Assembly: GCA_964484385.1 (NCBI GenBank)
Contig: CAZAFV010000044.1
Span: forward strand, 1 to 22,181
DNA: 22,181 bases
Origin: Poriferisodalis sp964484385
Lineage (GTDB): Bacteria; Actinomycetota; Acidimicrobiia; Acidimicrobiales; Poriferisodalaceae
Direction of reading: 5' to 3'
Of the stretch, positions 18,661 through 22,181 are shown in pieces. Made by a program: the position numbers and the translations under genes. The notes below the pieces were generated by a model that worked only from the letters and a program-made list of their open reading frames with translations, had not been told where the DNA came from and ran no database searches. Each line of letters starts with the position of its first letter. The first letter of the stretch is position 1.

Positions 18661-19313
18661 CAGCGCGCCGCCGTGCCCGAGTGCGGCACTCCATGTGCCG
18701 CCGGGTTCGACTGCGGCACTCCATGTGCCGCCGGGTTCGACTGCGGCACTCCATGTGCCGCCAGATCCACTGCAGCGCCGCCGCCGCCGCGCTCGGCTCG
18801 GCGCCGGGTCAGCTCGCCGGTACGGATCTTCTCGTGCAGCGCGAGGATCGCATGCAGCAGCGTCTCGGGCCCTGGCGGGCAACCGGGTGCGTACATGTCG
18901 ACCGGAACAACCTGGTCGACGCCCTGCACGATGGCGTAGTTGTTGAACATGCCGCCGCTGGAGGCGCACACCCCCATGGAGATCACCCACTTGGGCTCCA
19001 TCATCTGGTCGTAGATGCGGCGCAGGATGGGGGCCATCTTCTGGGAGACCCGGCCGGCCACGATCATCAGGTCGGCTTGGCGGGGAGAGGCCCGGAACAC
19101 CTCCATGCCGTAGCGGGCCAGGTCGTAGTGGGCCCCGCCGGTGGCCATCATCTCGATGGCACAGCAGGCCAGGCCGAAGGTGGCTGGCCAGCAGCTCCGA
19201 GCCCGGGACCACTTGACCAGCTCTTCGAGCTTGCCGGTCACGAAATTGTGGTCGACACCTTCCAACCCTTGATCGAGAACGACCTTGGGATCACCAAGCA
19301 ATGGCAGCTTCAT
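18660..19313 (-). CDS. nuoB: NADH-quinone oxidoreductase subunit B, main operon, with repeat-bearing tail
   Basis: This is the PSST-type subunit with cluster N2. It has 217 residues. The ligands are Cys50-Cys51 (GLACCAIEM), Cys116 (GVCASSGG) and Cys145 (APGCPP), and ASPRQADLMIVAG is present. The conserved domain ends near residue 165 (LHEKIRTGEL). A roughly 45-residue tail follows, with a Gly run and then AAHGVPQSNP twice and AAHGVP a third time, encoded by a 30-bp tandem repeat. The ATG was chosen because the protein then starts (M)KLPLLGDPKVV. It lies 37 bases after nuoA. Upstream in-frame residues overlap nuoA and do not fit the family. Codon choice in the 5' two-thirds resembles the upstream genes more than the downstream nuo genes. 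Confidence 0.96.
   Translation of the reverse strand: MKLPLLGDPKVVLDQGLEGVDHNFVTGKLEELVKWSRARSCWPATFGLACCAIEMMATGGAHYDLARYGMEVFRASPRQADLMIVAGRVSQKMAPILRRIYDQMMEPKWVISMGVCASSGGMFNNYAIVQGVDQVVPVDMYAPGCPPGPETLLHAILALHEKIRTGELTRRRAERGGGGAAVDLAAHGVPQSNPAAHGVPQSNPAAHGVPHSGTAAR
18682..18762. repeat. 30-bp tandem repeat (2.7 copies) inside nuoB
   Basis: There are two full 30-bp units (18682-18711 and 18712-18741) and a third that matches for 21 bases before diverging. The period is a multiple of three, so the nuoB frame is kept and the unit encodes the decapeptide AAHGVPQSNP. Copies are identical over the matching part, which points to recent slippage. Copy number may vary between strains. Confidence 0.9.
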
Positions 19314-19350
19314 TTGTCGCCCCCAAGTCGCTCCTGGCACCACCGACTCT

Positions 19351-19818
19351 TCATGCCGCTTCCTCCGGGACGCCTCGTCCGTCCAAGCCCACTCGGCGGA
19401 TGGTGGTGTCGCTGGTGCGGCGAGCCGAAACCTGGGGGTCACGCCGCCACATCGGGCGAGACGGCCCCCAGTCGAGGGCGCCGTTGCCGATGAGGTACAC
19501 AAACGACTCGAACACGGCCAGAGCGAAGATACCCATGGCCACCAAGCCGAACAGTCCCAGGCCTCGGTAGGACACCGCCCAGGGATACAAGAAGACGATC
19601 TCGATGTCGAAGACGATGAAAATCATGGCGATGAGGAAGAATCTCACCCCGAACCGCTCCGGAGCGTCGGTGCTCTCCTCCACCCCGCACTCGTAGGGGG
19701 CCAGCTTGGCTTTGGTCTGGCGCCGGGGGGCCAGCAGCCGGGAAGCGCCAAAGCTCAGAGCGGCGAACAGCACGGCCAAGACTCCGAGAACGAAGATCGG
19801 CAGGTATTGGCCGGTCAT
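19351..19818 (-). CDS. nuoA: NADH-quinone oxidoreductase subunit A, main operon, with C-terminal extension
   Basis: This is a small membrane subunit near the quinone channel. It has 155 residues with three membrane segments (about 5-30, 60-82 and 88-112). The loop with APYECGVEES and the segment FIVFDIEIVFLYPWAV are diagnostic. After the third segment comes a basic, hydrophilic tail of about 40 residues (from GPSRPMWRRD), absent from the second NuoA here. The ATG at 19818 lies 20 bases after the upstream membrane-protein gene, so the complex I operon is probably co-transcribed with it. Alanine codons are mainly GCC and GCT. Confidence 0.96.
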   Translation of the reverse strand: MTGQYLPIFVLGVLAVLFAALSFGASRLLAPRRQTKAKLAPYECGVEESTDAPERFGVRFFLIAMIFIVFDIEIVFLYPWAVSYRGLGLFGLVAMGIFALAVFESFVYLIGNGALDWGPSRPMWRRDPQVSARRTSDTTIRRVGLDGRGVPEEAA

Positions 19819-19838
19819 CGCGGTCTACCCCGATGTGA

Positions 19839-20981
19839 TCATGGCGCCGCGCCCTCGCCCTCCAGGCGACGGCGGACTTCCAAATCACGGGTGTGGAGCA
19901 TCAGCAAAGACACCAAGAACAACAAGCCGGAGCCGATGGCCACCAGAATACCGGGCAGGCGGAACCGGCCCAGGTTACGGCGCAAAAGCACCGAGATGAC
20001 CGGCTCATCGGGGTCGATCTCAGCCGGTGGTGGGGCTTGGCCGGCTACCGGCTCCTTGTAGATCGACCGCTGCACCTGTACCACCGTGTAGTTGGTGGGA
20101 TGGCGGGGCATGGTGCTGGTGATGACTTTGTTACTTACCCTCTCCCAGACCCCGTTGTTGAGCCTCTTCGGTTTGCCCCCCTGCTGGTAGGCATCCAGTA
20201 CCACGAAGGTGTTGCTCTGCTCGTCGGTCGCCCCGAAACCCAGATCGGCTTGGATCAGATAGTCGCTGGCCGCGGTTATGGCCTCACCGGCGGCCTGGGT
20301 GGTTTGGAGGTTCCAGTCGCCCAACACTAGCCAGCCCCGGCGCTCGGCCTCCTCGGTGAGGTCGGGGGCGACGCCCTTCAACTCGCTCAGGGTCAGATCC
20401 TCGTTGCGGATGCGCTGCTCGTCGGCCAAACGCTGCACCTCGTCCTCAAGGTCATCGCCGGTGAGCTTGCGGGGGTCGCCGTCGGCCAGGGCGCTATGGA
20501 AGGCATTGACCTCGTCGCGAATGGCACCGGCGTTGATGGAGTCGAGTTCGGCCCGCTGAGCGCTGTCGCCCAGCACCCGGACCACTTGGATCGCCTTGGG
20601 GAGGCAGTCTTGGGCCCCCAACGTGGAGCACGTCAGCGGGTTGGGTAGATCGTCGAGTATGCCGGGAGGGGGATTGGCCTCGTTGTCGGTCACCGAGGGG
20701 TTGCCGATGTGGATGGCCTGGACCTCCCAAGTGGGGCGGGCCCCTTGGAGCCCGATGCCGTACAGGGCCCACAGCAAGGCCATCATCGCCGTCCAACCGA
20801 AGATGGCTGAGATGGCTATGAGGCTTCCCAGGCGGAAGCCGGTGTTGGTGGAGATGATGAGCCACACCGATCCCATGAGGATGGCCGAGCCCAAAAGCAC
20901 GGTCAGCAGGCCGCGGACCTCGTTGTCGAACGAGATGGCGGCCAGCGGGCTTACTGCGGCAAGAACCGAACCCATGCTCAC
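19839..20981 (-). CDS. Unrecognised membrane protein with large extracytoplasmic domain, next to cytochrome c
   Basis: I do not recognise a named family. The 380-residue protein has two adjacent N-terminal membrane segments (about 24-44 and 50-76), a hydrophilic domain of roughly 260 residues that is predicted to be outside, and a third membrane segment (about 343-363) with a short charged tail (TRDLEVRRRLEGE). The soluble part contains an acidic, helical stretch (about 145-215), two Cys only (LTCSTLGAQDC) and no haem-binding CxxCH. Its GTG start overlaps the cytochrome stop by 4 bases (GTGA); an ATG two codons in is an alternative. Position between a cytochrome c gene and nuoA suggests an accessory or structural role in a respiratory complex. 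That is inference from context only. Confidence 0.8.
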   Translation of the reverse strand: MSMGSVLAAVSPLAAISFDNEVRGLLTVLLGSAILMGSVWLIISTNTGFRLGSLIAISAIFGWTAMMALLWALYGIGLQGARPTWEVQAIHIGNPSVTDNEANPPPGILDDLPNPLTCSTLGAQDCLPKAIQVVRVLGDSAQRAELDSINAGAIRDEVNAFHSALADGDPRKLTGDDLEDEVQRLADEQRIRNEDLTLSELKGVAPDLTEEAERRGWLVLGDWNLQTTQAAGEAITAASDYLIQADLGFGATDEQSNTFVVLDAYQQGGKPKRLNNGVWERVSNKVITSTMPRHPTNYTVVQVQRSIYKEPVAGQAPPPAEIDPDEPVISVLLRRNLGRFRLPGILVAIGSGLLFLVSLLMLHTRDLEVRRRLEGEGAAP

Positions 20982-22181
20982 AACCCCCGCTCGTAGGCCA
21001 CGATGTCGGTAATCTGGTCAGCGGTGAGCATGCCCGGTCGGGGGCTGCCGTCTTCCAGCGTGCAGAACCCATAGAACGGGCTTTGCTCATTGGAGTCCCG
21101 ATCGCCCACACACTCTCCAAAGGCCGGCATCTGGCCCCCGCCGTCGCCCTGGCCGAAGTTGCCGTAGCCCACGCCTTCTTGCGAGCCGATGGTGACGAAG
21201 CCCGCGTGATCCTCAGCGGTGTCGAATTGCCGCAGGGTGGCTCCATTGGTGAGGTTGGGACCAAACGCCCCGCCACCCGGAATGTAGGCGGGAATCAAGC
21301 TCCCGAGACGGGCGACTACCTCAGCCTCTTCGGCAGATCCCCGAGCCAACACCACCGGTCCGGCGCCGGGGGTTGCTTCCGGTCCGGTAAAGCGCCAAGA
21401 GTCCCGCGGGGTGTGGCAGCGGGCGCAGCCGTACACCCCGTTGTTGAACAGCAGCTCACCCCGTTCAGGTGATGCCAGAGCCCGGATGTACTGCTCACTG
21501 GTCTCCCGGAGTTCCGCTTCCATGGCGGCCACCTGTCGGGCGGCCGCTTCGGCGGCCGCTTCGTCAGCCCCCGCAGCCGCCACCGCTTCGTTGGCCGCCG
21601 ATAGTCGGTCGCTCAAATCGGAGTTGGCGGCCAGCACGTCGTCGCGCACCTGAAGGACGAGGCCGTCGAGCACTTCACCCTGTAGCTCCTCGGGGGTGAG
21701 CTGGATGCTCTGGATGTACTGGATGAGCTCGTCCACCTGCTGGGTGGTGAGGGGTCCGCCGCCGGGGGCGCCCCACGCCTGCATGGGGGTAGGAGGCCGC
21801 CCATAGTTGAGGATGTGACGCACCTCGTCTTCGGAGAATCGATACAGCGCGGTGGTGAGCGCGGGCACCTCCCACTCGATGGCAGCAATGAAGTTCCCGG
21901 CGTCGTCGGTTATCGACGTGGAGGTGGTGCCGCCAAGACCGCCGCCGCCGTGGCAACTGGCACACCGTTCTTCGTATTGCTCAAAGCCCCGACTGGTGAA
22001 CTGCCTCCGAGAGTCGTCCAAATAGCCTTGCTGGCGACCCGGCTCGCCCAGCCAGTAGAGGGGCAAGGCCACACCGATGATGACCAAGGTGACCAGCCCG
22101 CTCACCAAAGCGAGGTCGAGTTTGGAGGTCTCCAACTCCTCATCGCTCAAATAGGGCTTGCGGTTGGGGGCCAGCTCCAGC
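20978..22181 (-). CDS. Membrane-anchored c-type cytochrome with two haem sites (5' end beyond window)
   Basis: This is an electron carrier or cytochrome subunit of a respiratory complex. Counting from a TTG at 22150, there is one membrane segment (about 12-33), then CASCH (63-67), a likely Met ligand in PTPMQAWG, a long Ala/Glu-rich helical stretch (about 165-225, coiled-coil-like), a second haem site CARCH (242-246) and a likely Met ligand in GGQMPAFGE. The reading frame stays open from the TTG to the window edge and reads naturally (LELAPNRKPY), so the TTG is probably not the true start and the gene is 5'-truncated here. The usual two-haem QcrC of actinobacteria is anchored at its C-terminus; this one is N-terminally anchored. 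It may belong with a cytochrome b/Rieske pair upstream, which is not visible. Confidence 0.9.
   Translation of the reverse strand, partial: LELAPNRKPYLSDEELETSKLDLALVSGLVTLVIIGVALPLYWLGEPGRQQGYLDDSRRQFTSRGFEQYEERCASCHGGGGLGGTTSTSITDDAGNFIAAIEWEVPALTTALYRFSEDEVRHILNYGRPPTPMQAWGAPGGGPLTTQQVDELIQYIQSIQLTPEELQGEVLDGLVLQVRDDVLAANSDLSDRLSAANEAVAAAGADEAAAEAAARQVAAMEAELRETSEQYIRALASPERGELLFNNGVYGCARCHTPRDSWRFTGPEATPGAGPVVLARGSAEEAEVVARLGSLIPAYIPGGGAFGPNLTNGATLRQFDTAEDHAGFVTIGSQEGVGYGNFGQGDGGGQMPAFGECVGDRDSNEQSPFYGFCTLEDGSPRPGMLTADQITDIVAYERGL

Noticed and set aside
18682..18762. CRISPR-like array
   Set aside because: The 30-bp units are directly adjacent with no spacers, are in frame within nuoB, and there are no cas genes.

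Overview
The window is a high-GC respiratory-chain region, almost wholly coding and mostly on the minus strand. Tightly overlapped genes with GTG and TTG starts alongside ATG, and the types of NuoB, NuoD and cytochrome present, suggest an actinobacterium, probably of the Acidimicrobiia. That placement is an inference from protein character, with no phylogeny behind it.

Layout, read in the direction of transcription (right to left). At 22181-20978 is the 5'-truncated gene of a membrane-anchored c-type cytochrome with two haem sites, followed with a 4-base overlap by an unrecognised three-segment membrane protein (20981-19839). Twenty bases later a complete 14-gene complex I operon begins, in canonical order nuoA-B-C-D-E-F-G-H-I-J-K-L-M-N (19818-4006). 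Most of its junctions are ATGA, GTGA or TGATG overlaps, so it looks like one translationally coupled transcript. It ends at a strong hairpin (3942-3993), which probably also terminates the convergent gene.

That convergent gene (2858-3934, plus strand) encodes a secreted protein with two copies of a beta-rich domain separated by Gly/Glu/His-rich linkers. I do not recognise its family. A 196-base intergenic region (2662-2857) with two direct repeats of GTCACATT separates it from a second, divergently transcribed and clearly different complex I locus, nuoA2-nuoB2-nuoC2-nuoD2 (2661 to beyond base 1).

In function, NuoEFG and the B/C/D/I arm pass electrons from NADH to quinone, and NuoHJKLMNA pump protons. 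The cytochrome pair probably belongs to the quinol-oxidising end of the chain and may be co-transcribed with complex I. The second locus encodes a divergent quinone module rather than a recent copy. Its NuoD has tryptophan where the quinone-contacting tyrosine normally sits, and its NuoC carries an acidic insert. Whether it forms an NADH-dependent enzyme or an 11-subunit type cannot be told, because the rest lies outside the window. Other points of note are a 30-bp in-frame tandem repeat in the tail of nuoB1 and a change in codon preference around nuoA1/nuoB1. I saw no RNA genes, mobile elements or CRISPR arrays.
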